This document shows, one piece after another, positions 47,799 through 56,852 of a stretch of 64,000 nt of DNA. Positions within the stretch are counted from its first letter, which is position 1, and the number at the start of each line of letters is the position of its first letter. Position numbers and translations under genes: made by a program. Origin of the DNA: Oscillospiraceae bacterium (GTDB taxonomy: Bacteria; Bacillota; Clostridia; Oscillospirales; Oscillospiraceae); contig JAFXTU010000022.1 in NCBI GenBank assembly GCA_017535635.1, positions 62,001 to 126,000 of the forward strand, in the 5' to 3' direction. Below the pieces are notes generated by a model, which ran no database searches, was not told the DNA's origin, and saw only the letters and a list, made by a program, of their open reading frames with translations.

Positions 47799-50054
47799 AT
47801 GAAAAAGCGGCAGGTCATCGCCATTCTTTTATGCCTCTTCCTCTGCTTCGGTCTCCTTCCGGGAAGGGGGCTGACGGCGCGGGATGTCTCCACAGAAGAA
47901 AAGCTGGCGGGAGAGCTGAAGGCGCTGGGACTTTTTCGCGGGGTCTCTGACACCGATTTCGACCTGGAGCGGGCGCCCACACGGCTGGAAGCTCTGGTTA
48001 TGCTGATCCGCATCCTGGGGAAGGAGCAGGAAGCTCTCTCCGGGAATTGGAGTCACCCTTTTACCGATGTGCCGAAGTGGGCGGATCTCTATGTAGGTTA
48101 CGCGTATTCCAGCGGTCTGACCAACGGCATTTCCAAAACGGAATTCGGTTTGAGCGCCGCCGGGGCCGCCACCTACCTGACCTTTGTGCTGCGGGCCCTG
48201 GGGTATTCGGACGCGAAGGGCGGGGACTTCATCTGGGACCAGCCCTTTTCCCTGGCCAAAAGCGTGGGGATCCTGCCGGACCGGGTGGATACAACGGAGT
48301 TCTGGAGGGCGGATGTGGTATCCATCTCCTATGCCGCCCTGAACGCCCTTCTGAAGGGCAGTTCTCAGACCTTGGCGCAGAAGCTGACGGACGCCGGTGT
48401 CTTTTCTGACCAGGCATTCCGGCAGCACTATGACCCATCCGCCCTCAGCGCCGCTCCGGCTTCCGGCAAAGAATTGACCGCGCAGGAGATTTTTGAGCTC
48501 TGCTCCCCCGCCGTATTCTATATCGTCACCTATGACGCGGACGGTTTTCTGTATGCCGGCGGCAGCGGCTTTTTTATTGAGGAAAGCGGCTACGCCGTCA
48601 CGAACTGTCACGTCCTTGAGAACGCCCTGAGCGCCAGGGTCATCCTCGCGGACGGGCGGGAATGTGAGGTCGCCGGGCTCCTGTACTTCGACGTGGAGGC
48701 TGACTTTGCCATCCTCAAGGTCCAGGGTTCCGATTTTCCCGTTCTGAAGCTCGGGGACTCCTCCGCCGCTGCCGCGGGAGAGCGGGCCTATGCCATCGGA
48801 AATCCCCAGGGCCTGACCAATACCATCTCCGACGGGATCATCTCCAATCCCGGAAGGGAGGAACTGGGCGGCATGATACAGGTCACGACGCCCATTTCTC
48901 ACGGCAGCAGCGGCGGCGCCCTGATCAATTCCAGGGGCGAGGCCATCGGCATCACCACTCTGGGGCTCGCTTCCGGCCAAAGCCTGAATTTTGCGGTGCC
49001 CGCCAGCCGCCTTCCGGAGGTGTCCAAGCTCCGCCCCGCGGAGGAAGAGATCGGCTTGTTCTCCATGGAGGAATATGCCGATTACCTTGCAAACCGGGAC
49101 TTTCTGAGCAGCCCCGGCATGTTTCTGTCCAGAGAGTCTGAATCCGAACCAAACGATACCCCTAATGACGCTCAGGAACTGTACAACGGCGTCACCATGA
49201 GCGGTGACATCGTCGGCGGAGATGTGGATGTGTTTCTTGCGTACTGCAATACGCCCGGGCTCCTGGAGATCTTCCTGTATTCCGAATCCTCCATTGCGCA
49301 GGTCAAGGATCTGTGCCTGAACGCTTATCACACAGACGGCAGCAGCGAAGAGCTCATCCATTCTGACTGCTATGAATCCGTCTACGGATCGGCAATGCGG
49401 TATCTGAGCGTTCCGCTGGACAGGGCGGGAGTCTACGAAATCTATCTTTTCTCCGATTCTCTCTACCTTTCAAGCTCCCTCCTGACGGACTATGAGTTTT
49501 ACTATACCTTTACACCCGGAGCTGCAGAAGGGGAAACCACCACAGGCGCGGAGTACCTTTCCGATTTCCAGCGGGATGCCTTTGACGAGCTGAAGGACTG
49601 GCTCTTCCAAAACTATATAAAACCCCAGGTCGGTTACAAAGAATACTACGAGAGCAGCTCTCTTCCGGATGGCACTTCGGAGATAAAAGGTATATACTAC
49701 GATGAAGAATACGAAGAATTGTTGGTGTTTCTCATTGAAGAGAACGACGGTTTTTCCACTTATACCTACCTGTTTCTGAATCCAGACAATCAGGAGTTCT
49801 ATGTAGATTATTATTATGACGAAGAAGAAGTTGAGGTATTTTCTGGCTTCGGATACATCTGCGCCCCTGAGTATGAACCACAGTCCCCATTCCATTTTTC
49901 CGGCACGGAAGGTTCGGCGGACCGTTCTCTGATGGAGGATATGGCCCGGGAGGCGATCAGTTCGATCATTGAATATGCCGATGATCTGCTCCTGGAGGTT
50001 TCTCTAAATATTTACAGTATGGTGGATTTCGGATTTCTGTACTTGCTTTCCTGA
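47799..50054 (+). CDS. Secreted trypsin-like protease with SLH-like and PPC domains
   Basis: A 751-residue exported protein. Residues 1-27 are a signal peptide. About 35-215 carries S-layer-homology-like segments (LFRGVSDTDFDLERAPTRLEAL, HPFTDVPKWADLYVGYAYSSG split by units) that may anchor it to the cell wall. About 225-420 is a trypsin-like domain with H271 (TNCHV), D302 (ADFAILKV) and S371 (HGSSGGAL). About 450-560 is a pre-peptidase C-terminal (PPC) domain starting SEPNDTPNDAQ. The last 190 residues are acidic, tyrosine-rich and of lower GC, with no named domain. ATG 47799 follows GAGGAGGT. It is divergent from the BlaI operon and could be a target of it. Confidence 0.87.
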   Translation: MKKRQVIAILLCLFLCFGLLPGRGLTARDVSTEEKLAGELKALGLFRGVSDTDFDLERAPTRLEALVMLIRILGKEQEALSGNWSHPFTDVPKWADLYVGYAYSSGLTNGISKTEFGLSAAGAATYLTFVLRALGYSDAKGGDFIWDQPFSLAKSVGILPDRVDTTEFWRADVVSISYAALNALLKGSSQTLAQKLTDAGVFSDQAFRQHYDPSALSAAPASGKELTAQEIFELCSPAVFYIVTYDADGFLYAGGSGFFIEESGYAVTNCHVLENALSARVILADGRECEVAGLLYFDVEADFAILKVQGSDFPVLKLGDSSAAAAGERAYAIGNPQGLTNTISDGIISNPGREELGGMIQVTTPISHGSSGGALINSRGEAIGITTLGLASGQSLNFAVPASRLPEVSKLRPAEEEIGLFSMEEYADYLANRDFLSSPGMFLSRESESEPNDTPNDAQELYNGVTMSGDIVGGDVDVFLAYCNTPGLLEIFLYSESSIAQVKDLCLNAYHTDGSSEELIHSDCYESVYGSAMRYLSVPLDRAGVYEIYLFSDSLYLSSSLLTDYEFYYTFTPGAAEGETTTGAEYLSDFQRDAFDELKDWLFQNYIKPQVGYKEYYESSSLPDGTSEIKGIYYDEEYEELLVFLIEENDGFSTYTYLFLNPDNQEFYVDYYYDEEEVEVFSGFGYICAPEYEPQSPFHFSGTEGSADRSLMEDMAREAISSIIEYADDLLLEVSLNIYSMVDFGFLYLLS

Positions 50055-50070
50055 GAGAGGAGGCGCGGCC

Positions 50071-51258
50071 TTGGCCGGAAAAGCAAAAAAAGAAAAGCCC
50101 CTGGGGCTCTATCTGCATCTCCCCTTCTGCGCCAGCCGCTGCGCCTACTGCGACTTCTGCTCCACGGCGGACCGGCGGGACCTGATTCCCCGCTACCAGA
50201 GGGCCCTGAAAAAGCACCTGCGGGAGGCTGCGCCCCGCTTTGAGACCAGAGACTTGGACACGGTGTACTTCGGCGGCGGCACACCCAGCTGGTACGGGGC
50301 CGGAAATCTCTGCGAGCTGATGGGTGAGATCCGCAAAAACTGGCGTCTGGCGGAAGACGCCGAGATCACCCTGGAGGCGAACCCGGACAGCGTCACCGCC
50401 CCGGCCATCCGTCGGCTGCGGCGGGCGGGCTTCAACCGCGTCTCCATCGGCGCCCAGAGCGCCAACGACGCCATTCTCCGCTTTCTGGGCCGCCGCCACA
50501 CCTGGGCCCAGGTGGAGGGGGCGGTGAAGCATGCCCGGGAGGCAGGCTTTGAGAACATCAGCCTGGACCTCATCTACGGCCTCCCCGCCCAGAGCCGGGA
50601 GGACTGGACGGAGACCCTGAGGCGGGCCGTCGACCTGGGGCCGACGCACCTGAGCTGCTACGGCCTGAAGATCGAGGAGGGGACCCCCCTCTGGCAGTAC
50701 CGGGCTTCTCCGGACATCCCGGACGACGACCTCCAGGCGGACATGTACCTCTACGCCGTGGAATTCCTGGCCGGGGCGGGGCTGAGGCAGTACGAGATCT
50801 CCAACTTTGCCCGGCGTGGCTATGCTTCCCGGCACAACCTGAAATACTGGCTGCTGGAGGACTATCTGGGCGTGGGGGCCTCCGCCGCCTCCGGCATCGG
50901 CTCCCAGCGCTTCACCTGCCTTCCGGACCCGGAGGGCTACATCCGGGCTGTGGAGGAAGGCGGCGGCCTTCTCAGCGAGCAGGAGGACATCTCCCTCCAG
51001 GAGCGGGCGGCGGAGTATCTCATGCTTGGGCTGCGGACGGTCCGGGGCATCTCCGCCGGGGAGTACGAGCGGCGCTACCGGGCCCCCTTCGCGCCCCTGG
51101 AAGCCCTGCTGCAGGGCTACTTCAAGCTGGGACTGGCGAGGGAAGTCGGCAGCCGCTGGCGCTTCACCCCCAAGGGCTTCCTTCTCTCCAACCAGCTCAT
51201 CGGCGAGCTGCTGGACGCCCAGGCCGAGCAGAGATATCGTCGGAGCTCGGGTGAATAG
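50071..51258 (+). CDS. hemW: Radical SAM heme chaperone HemW
   Basis: A 395-residue radical SAM protein of the HemN-like family that inserts heme and is not a true coproporphyrinogen oxidase. The cluster cysteines are C20, C24 and C27 in PFCASRCAYCDFC, with the extra cysteine of the family at C30. YFGGGTPSWYGAGNL, SIGAQSANDAILRFLGR and YEISNFARRGYASRHNLKYW are diagnostic. The start is TTG 50071 behind GAGAGGAGG; no ATG fits the conserved N-terminus. The stop (51256-51258) lies inside repeat element B, so the last few residues derive from that element. Confidence 0.93.
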   Translation: MAGKAKKEKPLGLYLHLPFCASRCAYCDFCSTADRRDLIPRYQRALKKHLREAAPRFETRDLDTVYFGGGTPSWYGAGNLCELMGEIRKNWRLAEDAEITLEANPDSVTAPAIRRLRRAGFNRVSIGAQSANDAILRFLGRRHTWAQVEGAVKHAREAGFENISLDLIYGLPAQSREDWTETLRRAVDLGPTHLSCYGLKIEEGTPLWQYRASPDIPDDDLQADMYLYAVEFLAGAGLRQYEISNFARRGYASRHNLKYWLLEDYLGVGASAASGIGSQRFTCLPDPEGYIRAVEEGGGLLSEQEDISLQERAAEYLMLGLRTVRGISAGEYERRYRAPFAPLEALLQGYFKLGLAREVGSRWRFTPKGFLLSNQLIGELLDAQAEQRYRRSSGE

Positions 51259-51346
51259 GCAGTATCCGCGCAAGCGCGTATACCGCCATGATTCCCCCGG
51301 CTCCTCCTCTCCAAATCGGACCCGCTTTGCTGGGCTCCGATTTTGG
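51245..51346 (-). repeat. Dispersed two-hairpin repeat element, copy B
   Basis: Inverted relative to copy A at 26784-26880. On plus, the large hairpin (about 51251-51298, with CCGCGC-AA-GCGCG at its tip) comes first, then GGCTCCTCCTCTCC, then CCAAATCGGACCC (51311-51323) folding with GGGCTCCGATTTTGG (51331-51345). A 15-bp direct repeat, GCTCGGGTGAATAGG, occurs at 51245-51259 and again at 51362-51376. Confidence 0.85.
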
Positions 51347-51379
51347 TTACGAGGGTTTGTCGCTCGGGTGAATAGGGCA

Positions 51380-51415
51380 AAAAATCTCCCCCTCCGGGCT
51401 GCGCCCGGAGGGGGA
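51380..51415 (-). terminator. Intrinsic terminator for the minus-strand membrane protein gene
   Basis: A 13-bp stem TCCCCCTCCGGGC / GCCCGGAGGGGGA with a TGC loop (51387-51415). On minus it is followed by a T-run (the A-tract at 51379-51384 on plus). Confidence 0.75.
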
Positions 51416-51434
51416 TAACGATATGCTCTGATTT

Positions 51435-52034
51435 CTAGTTCAGTTTTCGGATGATCCCTTCCGCCGTCTGGACTTTAAGCTCGTGCTGCTCGGCCATCCA
51501 GGCGTTGGATTCGTCGATCTGCTCCTGGGTGTAGCCATAGCCCCCGTACTCCTCGATGGTGAAGGGCGTCACGTCGGCGCTGTGGACACAGGCAATCAGC
51601 CCGCCCTCCATGGGGACGGAAACCGGGAAGTACCCCAGGGAGTCATACAAAGCGAAGCTCTCCCCGTCCAGGACGTAGATGATGTTTTCCGAGTCCAGCA
51701 GCAGACCCAGGATGTCACGCCGCCCGGGATCCCCCACGTCGCAGCTCTCCAGGACCCGGACCTGCACTCTCCCGTTCCCGCTCTCGTCGGTGCACAGGGC
51801 GGTGAACTGCTTTTTCAGGGCGCTGACGGCGGCGGGGTCGGAAGCCCCGGCGTGGACGTAGCGCACCGTCCAGTCCCAGTTTACCCGGGTAAGCAGGGAA
51901 ACAACAGAGGCGATGACAAAGACCGCCAGAAAGACGGCGGCGAAGTAGTACCACTTATAGTGATACCAGAAGACGTTTTCCAGCCAGTGCAGCTTTTCCC
52001 CCCAGCGGCCCTCCGGCGCGGTGTTTTCCTCCAC
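51435..52034 (-). CDS. Membrane-anchored protein of unknown function
   Basis: A 199-residue protein with a polar N-terminus containing WLENVFWYHYKWYY, one membrane helix (about 31-53, FAAVFLAVFVIASVVSLL) and an external domain of about 145 residues. No family recognised. The external part includes YVHAGASDPAAVSALKKQFTAL and VPMEGGLIACVHSADVTPF. The start is GTG 52034 after AAGGAGG. It follows rqcP on the same strand, in the position where yabP/yabQ or divIC-like genes often lie, but does not look like them. Confidence 0.72.
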   Translation of the reverse strand: MEENTAPEGRWGEKLHWLENVFWYHYKWYYFAAVFLAVFVIASVVSLLTRVNWDWTVRYVHAGASDPAAVSALKKQFTALCTDESGNGRVQVRVLESCDVGDPGRRDILGLLLDSENIIYVLDGESFALYDSLGYFPVSVPMEGGLIACVHSADVTPFTIEEYGGYGYTQEQIDESNAWMAEQHELKVQTAEGIIRKLN

Positions 52035-52067
52035 GGTCTCCCGCCTCCTTCCTCAGTTCCAAAGCGC

Positions 52068-52310
52068 TCAGCGCAGTTCCTGGTACATGGCGGCGGCCTC
52101 GCCCTTCCCGGCGTTCTCCTTCACTGCCGCCACCCTCACCTTCAGGAGCTTTTCCCCGAAGCGGATCTCGATGATATCCCCTACCTTGACCTCGTAGGAG
52201 GCCCGGGCGGGCCTTCCGTTGACGGAGACACGCTCCGCGTCGCAGGCCTCGTTGGCCACGGTCCGCCGCTTGATAAGGCGGGAGACCTTCAGATACTTAT
52301 CCAGTCGCAT
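52068..52310 (-). CDS. rqcP: S4-domain ribosome quality control protein RqcP
   Basis: An 80-residue S4 RNA-binding protein. MRLDKYLKVSRLIKRRTVANEACDAERVSVNG (read across the two S4 helices and turn) is the family hallmark, and the tail KVRVAAVKENAGKGEAAAMY is typical. In Bacillus RqcP (YabO/YlmN-type) helps RqcH add alanine tails to stalled nascent chains on 50S subunits. ATG 52310 follows GAGGAAAG. It sits right after the flippase gene, the same order as spoVB-yabO regions in Clostridia. Confidence 0.93.
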   Translation of the reverse strand: MRLDKYLKVSRLIKRRTVANEACDAERVSVNGRPARASYEVKVGDIIEIRFGEKLLKVRVAAVKENAGKGEAAAMYQELR

Positions 52311-52337
52311 ACTTTCCTCTTTCGCAAAAACAGACGG

Positions 52338-53963
52338 TCAGCGGACGCGCAGGAGCCTGCCCAGCTTGTCCCCCTTGGGAACCAGCTCCAGCTCCTCCTT
52401 TGTAATGGCCCGCAGCACCACCACAAAGACCAGGTAGAGGACCACGCCCACGGCGATGGCCACCGCCGCCGGGGCCAGGAACTCCAGCCGCCCGGACTGG
52501 AAGAGCCCCAGGCGGGCAAAGGCGATGCGCAGCAGGGCGTGGACGCCCCAGGCGCAGCCCCCCATAAGGGCCGAGGCCAGGAGAGGCCGGATGAACAGGG
52601 GCAGGAGAGGCGGGCAGTCGGGGGCCTTCCGGCGGATGAAGATGAGGTTCAGGACGCAGATCACGCCGTAGCAGGCGAGATTGCCCAGAGGCGCCCCCAG
52701 GATGCCCACGGCGGGAATTCCCAGGAGGACGTAGCTCACCGCCACCTTGCAGACGCCGCCCACGGCGATGCTGATAATGGGCAGCCGCTCGTGGCCGTAG
52801 GCCTGGAGGATGGCGTTGGTGACCATCATGATGCAGACGCCCCAGCCCGCCGCGCTGAGGATGGAGAGGATGGAGCCCGCCGCCGGGTCCGTATCCCCGT
52901 AGAGGCCGCCCATGATGGGCGCCGCCAGGACCCCCATCCCCACGGCCATGGGCATGGCCAGCAGATTCATGAGCTTCAGGGAGGCCCCCAGGACCTGGGC
53001 AGCGTCCCGGTTTTTCCTTTGCGCCACATAGGCCGCGATGGCGGGGATGGCGCTGGTCACCATGGGCACCGCGAAGGCGGAGGGGAGATTATAGAGGGTC
53101 TGGGTGTTGAAATAGGTGCCGTAGAGGGCCTTCGCCGTCTCGTAGGAATAGCCCAGGGCATTCTGCAGACGGCCGTAGATCATCTTGGTGTCCACCAGGG
53201 CCACCAGGTTCAGCACACAGGAGCCGATGATGATGGGGATGCCGATGGTGATGAGGCTTTTCAGCGTCCTCCCCACGCTCTCCGGCACGTCCGGCTGCCC
53301 CGTGGGGGCATTTGCCCGCCGGTCCAGCCGCTTGGAGGCGAAGAAGATATACACAAGGCCCAGCACCGTGCCCACGGTGACGCCGAAGATGCCCCCGGCG
53401 GCCCCGGCGCTGCCCCCCCGGCCCGCCCGAATGAGGAGCCAGGCGGCAGAGAGGCCGAAGAGGACCTTGCACAGGGTCTCGATGATCTGGGAGACGCTGG
53501 TGGGGACCATGTTCCCCAGGCCCTGGGTATAGCCCCGGTAGGCGGACATGAGGCAGACGCAGAGGAGACTGGGCGCCAGCACCGCGATGGCGGGGGCCGC
53601 CTCGGGGGAGCCCATGAACTCCGCCAGCTGCCGGTGGAAGAGGAGCATGAAAAGAGTGCTGAGGAGCCCCATGACGAAGAAGGCGCCCCAGGCGACCCGG
53701 AAGGTGCGCTTCACCTGGTTCCGATGCCCCAGCACGTCCGAGGCGGAGACCATCCGGCTCAGGGCCACGGGCAGGCCCGCGGTGGAGATGGTCAGCAGCA
53801 GGGCGTAGATGTTGTAGGCGATGCCGAAGTCCCCCATGGCGGAGACGCCGATGATGTTCGACAGGGGGATCTTGAAGACCGCGCCCAGGATCTTGATGAT
53901 GATCGTGCTGGCCGTCAGCACCGCCGCGCCGGTCACGAAGCTCTCTTTTTTCCGTTCCGCCAA
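52338..53963 (-). CDS. SpoVB/MurJ-type polysaccharide or lipid flippase
   Basis: A 541-residue membrane protein with about fourteen helices of the MOP superfamily. GAAVLTASTIIIKILGAVFKIPL at the N-terminus, FGIAYNIYALLLTISTAGLP and SRMVSASDVLGHRN match the SpoVB/YabM group. These proteins flip lipid-linked wall or spore-cortex precursors. The start is TTG 53963 behind AAAGGGGAA; the family N-terminus leaves little choice. It is followed 27 bp later by rqcP, as in many sporulating Clostridia, supporting a spoVB-like assignment, but other paralogues exist so no symbol is given. Confidence 0.9.
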   Translation of the reverse strand: MAERKKESFVTGAAVLTASTIIIKILGAVFKIPLSNIIGVSAMGDFGIAYNIYALLLTISTAGLPVALSRMVSASDVLGHRNQVKRTFRVAWGAFFVMGLLSTLFMLLFHRQLAEFMGSPEAAPAIAVLAPSLLCVCLMSAYRGYTQGLGNMVPTSVSQIIETLCKVLFGLSAAWLLIRAGRGGSAGAAGGIFGVTVGTVLGLVYIFFASKRLDRRANAPTGQPDVPESVGRTLKSLITIGIPIIIGSCVLNLVALVDTKMIYGRLQNALGYSYETAKALYGTYFNTQTLYNLPSAFAVPMVTSAIPAIAAYVAQRKNRDAAQVLGASLKLMNLLAMPMAVGMGVLAAPIMGGLYGDTDPAAGSILSILSAAGWGVCIMMVTNAILQAYGHERLPIISIAVGGVCKVAVSYVLLGIPAVGILGAPLGNLACYGVICVLNLIFIRRKAPDCPPLLPLFIRPLLASALMGGCAWGVHALLRIAFARLGLFQSGRLEFLAPAAVAIAVGVVLYLVFVVVLRAITKEELELVPKGDKLGRLLRVR

Positions 53964-54017
53964 GTTCGTTCCCCTTTCAGCGCCTTCGGAAAGGCGCAGC
54001 GTTACTTCCCTATATCT

Positions 54018-55691
54018 TTATTCCGCGGAAATGAGGTAATAGTACACCGGCTGGCCGCCGGAGACGAGAGAGAGCTCCGCGTCGGGCATGCTCTTCCCGA
54101 TGGCCTGGGAGAACTCCTCCGCCTCTTCTTCGGACACGTCCTCGCCGTAGAAGATGCTGACGAACTCCGCCCCGGTCTCCGCCAGGGCTTTGGAGAGGGT
54201 TTCGATGAGAGAAGCCTTGTCCGGGACGTTTCCCAGCAGCTTTCCGTCCTGGAGGGCCAAATACTCCCCCTCGTGGATCTCCCGGCCGTCGAAGCTGGAA
54301 TCCCGGGCGGCGTAGGTGACGGAAAAGCTCTTTACGTTCCCTGTCGCAGCGTTCATGGCCTGCTCGATCTCCTCCGGCTCGGCCTCCGGGTCCAGGGCCA
54401 GCATGGCAGAGACCCCCTGGGGCACCGTAGTCGTAGGGATGACGATGACCTTTTGCTCCGTGAGGCCCACGCTCTGCTGGGCAGCCAGGATGATGTTCTT
54501 GTTGTTGGGAAGGACCAGCACCGTTTCCCCGCCGGTGGCCTCCACCGCCTCCAGGATGTCCTCGGTGGAGGGGTTCATAGTCTGGCCGCCGGAGACGATC
54601 TCATCCGCCCCCAGCTCCCGGAAAAGGTCCGCCAGCCCGTCCCCGGCGTAGATGGAGACGATGCCCAGCTTCTTGCTGGGAGCCTTGGGCTCCGGCTTCG
54701 GGGCGGGAGGCGGGGCCGCGTGGGTTTTCCCCTCCGGCTGGGCCTCCTCCAGCTTGGCGGAGTGCTGCAGACGCATGTTCTCCACCTTCACCGTCTGGAG
54801 GGAACCATAGGTCAGGGCCTCGGTGAGGACTTCGCCGGGCCGGTCGGAGTGGACGTGGACCTTGATGAGCTCCTCGTCGTCCAGCACCACGGCGCTGTCG
54901 CCGATGGACGCCAGGTAGCTGCGCAGCAGCTCCACGGACTTGTCGTTCTCCTTGGCCACGATGAACTCCGTGCAGTAGGGGAAGCGGATGTCCGCCTCGG
55001 TATCGAACTGGGCAAAAACGGAGGAGACGCCCTCGCCCGCTTCCTGGGAGACCTGGGCGCGGACCGGCTCGTTTGCCTCGCCCCGGAGGACCCGAAGGAA
55101 GGAACGGAGGATCTCCATATAGCCCACGCCCCCGGCATCCACCACTCCGGCCTTTTTCAGCACGGGGTTCAGCTCCTGGGTGTTCTCCAGAGCTTCCTGG
55201 CCGGCCAGCTCTGCCCTCATCAGGACGGCCTCCAGGTCCTTCTCCTTCCTGGCCGCCTCCACTGCGGCGGCAGAGGCCAGGCGGGACACGGTGAGGATCG
55301 TGCCCTCGGTAGGCTTCATCACCGCCTTGTAGGCGGAGCTGACGCCCTCGTTCATGGCGGCGGCAAACTCCGCCGCCGTGGCCTCCCGCTTCTCCTTCAG
55401 GGTGCGGGAGATGCCCCGGAAAAGGAGGCTGGTGATGACCCCGGAATTGCCTCTGGCCCCCCGCAGCATAGCGGAGGCGGTGCGCTCGGCCGCCTCTCCC
55501 AGGCTTTTCGACTCCTTCCGGTCCAGCTCCTGGGCGGCGGCGTTCAGGGTCATGCTCATATTGGTGCCGGTATCCCCGTCGGGGACCGGAAACACGTTCA
55601 GCTCGTTGATATCCTGCTTCCGGGCGTCCACGGAGGCGGCCGCGTGGACCACCATGTCCCGGAAGAGCTGCGCGGTGATTCTCTCTGTCAT
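54018..55691 (-). CDS. fakA: Fatty acid kinase catalytic subunit FakA (YloV, DAK2 family)
   Basis: A 557-residue protein. Residues 1-200 are the DhaL/DAK2 kinase domain with the ATP/Mg motifs NVFPVPDGDTGTNMSMT and RGARGNSGVITSLLFRG. The middle is an insertion-rich domain, and the C-terminal 220 residues are the FakA-type domain (LGIVSIYAGDGLADLFREL, EFVSIFYGEDVSEEEAEEF). FakA phosphorylates exogenous fatty acids bound to a FakB (DegV) partner. ATG 55691 follows GGAGGGG. It is 16 bp after yloU, the conserved yloU-yloV arrangement. Confidence 0.94.
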   Translation of the reverse strand: MTERITAQLFRDMVVHAAASVDARKQDINELNVFPVPDGDTGTNMSMTLNAAAQELDRKESKSLGEAAERTASAMLRGARGNSGVITSLLFRGISRTLKEKREATAAEFAAAMNEGVSSAYKAVMKPTEGTILTVSRLASAAAVEAARKEKDLEAVLMRAELAGQEALENTQELNPVLKKAGVVDAGGVGYMEILRSFLRVLRGEANEPVRAQVSQEAGEGVSSVFAQFDTEADIRFPYCTEFIVAKENDKSVELLRSYLASIGDSAVVLDDEELIKVHVHSDRPGEVLTEALTYGSLQTVKVENMRLQHSAKLEEAQPEGKTHAAPPPAPKPEPKAPSKKLGIVSIYAGDGLADLFRELGADEIVSGGQTMNPSTEDILEAVEATGGETVLVLPNNKNIILAAQQSVGLTEQKVIVIPTTTVPQGVSAMLALDPEAEPEEIEQAMNAATGNVKSFSVTYAARDSSFDGREIHEGEYLALQDGKLLGNVPDKASLIETLSKALAETGAEFVSIFYGEDVSEEEAEEFSQAIGKSMPDAELSLVSGGQPVYYYLISAE

Positions 55692-55707
55692 TTCTCGCCC
55701 CTCCGTC

Positions 55708-56064
55708 TCATTCCGGCATCACGGAATCCACATAGACGTTCACGCCCAGGACCTTCACGCCGGTGGCCTGGGTGACCTTATAGCGGACTGCCGAGCCGAT
55801 GGCGTCGCAGATGGCGGGGATGTTCACGCCGGTGTTGACGATGATGTGCAGCTCGATGGAGATGGCGCTCTCCTCCTCGTGAAAGCTCACGCGGACGCCC
55901 TTCCCCATGGCCTCCCGTTTCAGCAGGTGCACCAGGCCGTCGCTGGCGGATCTTTTCGCCATGCCCCGGACCCCGAAGCAGCTGGTGGCCGCCGCTCCGG
56001 CCAGCGTGGTAAACACCTCGCCGGAAATGCGGATGGCGCCCTCCTCGGTGTTGATCTTCACCAT
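55708..56064 (-). CDS. yloU: Asp23/Gls24 family protein YloU
   Basis: A 118-residue Asp23/Gls24 protein. The core GAIRISGEVFTTLAGAAATS, CFGVRGMAKRS and KGVRVSFHEEESAISIELHI, then VNIPAICDAIGSAVRYKV is standard. Members associate with the membrane and affect envelope stress; the short YloU type is nearly always next to fakA, as here. The frame is open far upstream but ATG 56064 has AAAGGAG and matches the family start. Confidence 0.94.
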   Translation of the reverse strand: MVKINTEEGAIRISGEVFTTLAGAAATSCFGVRGMAKRSASDGLVHLLKREAMGKGVRVSFHEEESAISIELHIIVNTGVNIPAICDAIGSAVRYKVTQATGVKVLGVNVYVDSVMPE

Positions 56065-56129
56065 ATGAAATACTCCTTTCTGCGGAAAGGGTTCATTCTC
56101 CTGTTCAGAAACAGAATCCCTGAGCAAAC

Positions 56130-56158
56130 AGTTTACCATAGCGGAAGGGAAACTACAA
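56130..56158 (-). promoter_or_regulatory. Promoter of yloU-fakA
   Basis: On minus: TTGTAG (56158-56153), 17-bp spacer, TAAACT (56135-56130) preceded by TGG (extended -10). Confidence 0.55.
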
Positions 56159-56191
56159 GGATTATTTCTGCGGCCGGGTCGCAAAAGGCGG

Positions 56192-56220
56192 TTTACAAAT
56201 CTTCTCATCTCCGGTATACT
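56192..56220 (+). promoter_or_regulatory. Promoter of the divergent XRE regulator (and probably lepA)
   Basis: TTTACA (56192-56197), 17-bp spacer, TATACT (56215-56220), 40 bp before ATG 56260. Confidence 0.7.
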
Positions 56221-56259
56221 ACCCATTGTAATCACTTTACAGACAAGGAGGATCGCGGC

Positions 56260-56820
56260 ATGGCGGAGACCTTTCCCCAGATCCTGTGCCGGCTCCGGAA
56301 GGAGCGGCGGCTGAACCAGCGTACCGCTGCCTCGGCGCTTCACATCTCCCAGGCCCTGCTGAGCCACTACGAAAACGGACTGCGGGAGCCGGGCCTCTCC
56401 TTCGTGGACGCGGCCTGCCGTTACTACGGCGTCTCGGCGGACTATCTGCTGGGGCGAAGCCCCGTCCGCGCCTCCTTCGCCGCCGAAGCCTCCTCCCCCG
56501 CTCTGGAGCGGCTGACGGAAAAGGGGGCCGCCGCCCTGCTGGCTCTGATCGAAGGGCTGCGGAATGCCGGGGACGATCGGGCCGGGGACTGGGAGGAAGT
56601 GGTGAGCGTCCTCAGCTATGCCCTCCTGCGGCCCTTTGACGGGGAGAGCGAATTCCAGCTCCCGGCGGAGCTCACCCAGCCCCTCTCCTCGGCGGCCCTG
56701 GGGCTTCGCCTGAGCCGTGCCCTCACCGAGGAGCGGGAGGCGGGAATATCCTTCGCCGTCCCGGAGGCGGTGCGGAAGCAGGCGGAAGAGCTGCTGCTCT
56801 CTCTCCGGGAGGAATGGTAG
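56260..56820 (+). CDS. XRE family regulator
   Basis: A 186-residue regulator with an N-terminal helix-turn-helix (ILCRLRKERRLNQRTAASAL and HISQALLSHYENGLREPG; residues 6-62, ending SADYLLGRSP) and a helical C-terminal half of unknown role. ATG 56260 follows AAGGAGG. It lies 32 bp before lepA on the same strand and is divergent from yloU-fakA; either could be its target. Confidence 0.88.
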   Translation: MAETFPQILCRLRKERRLNQRTAASALHISQALLSHYENGLREPGLSFVDAACRYYGVSADYLLGRSPVRASFAAEASSPALERLTEKGAAALLALIEGLRNAGDDRAGDWEEVVSVLSYALLRPFDGESEFQLPAELTQPLSSAALGLRLSRALTEEREAGISFAVPEAVRKQAEELLLSLREEW

Positions 56821-56852
56821 CAGCGCGCATTTGAGAAAGGAACCATAGGAAG

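Noticed and set aside
51483-55775. A 1430-codon open frame on the plus strand
   Set aside because: It runs antisense to five well-supported minus-strand genes (unknown membrane protein, rqcP, flippase, fakA and part of yloU).
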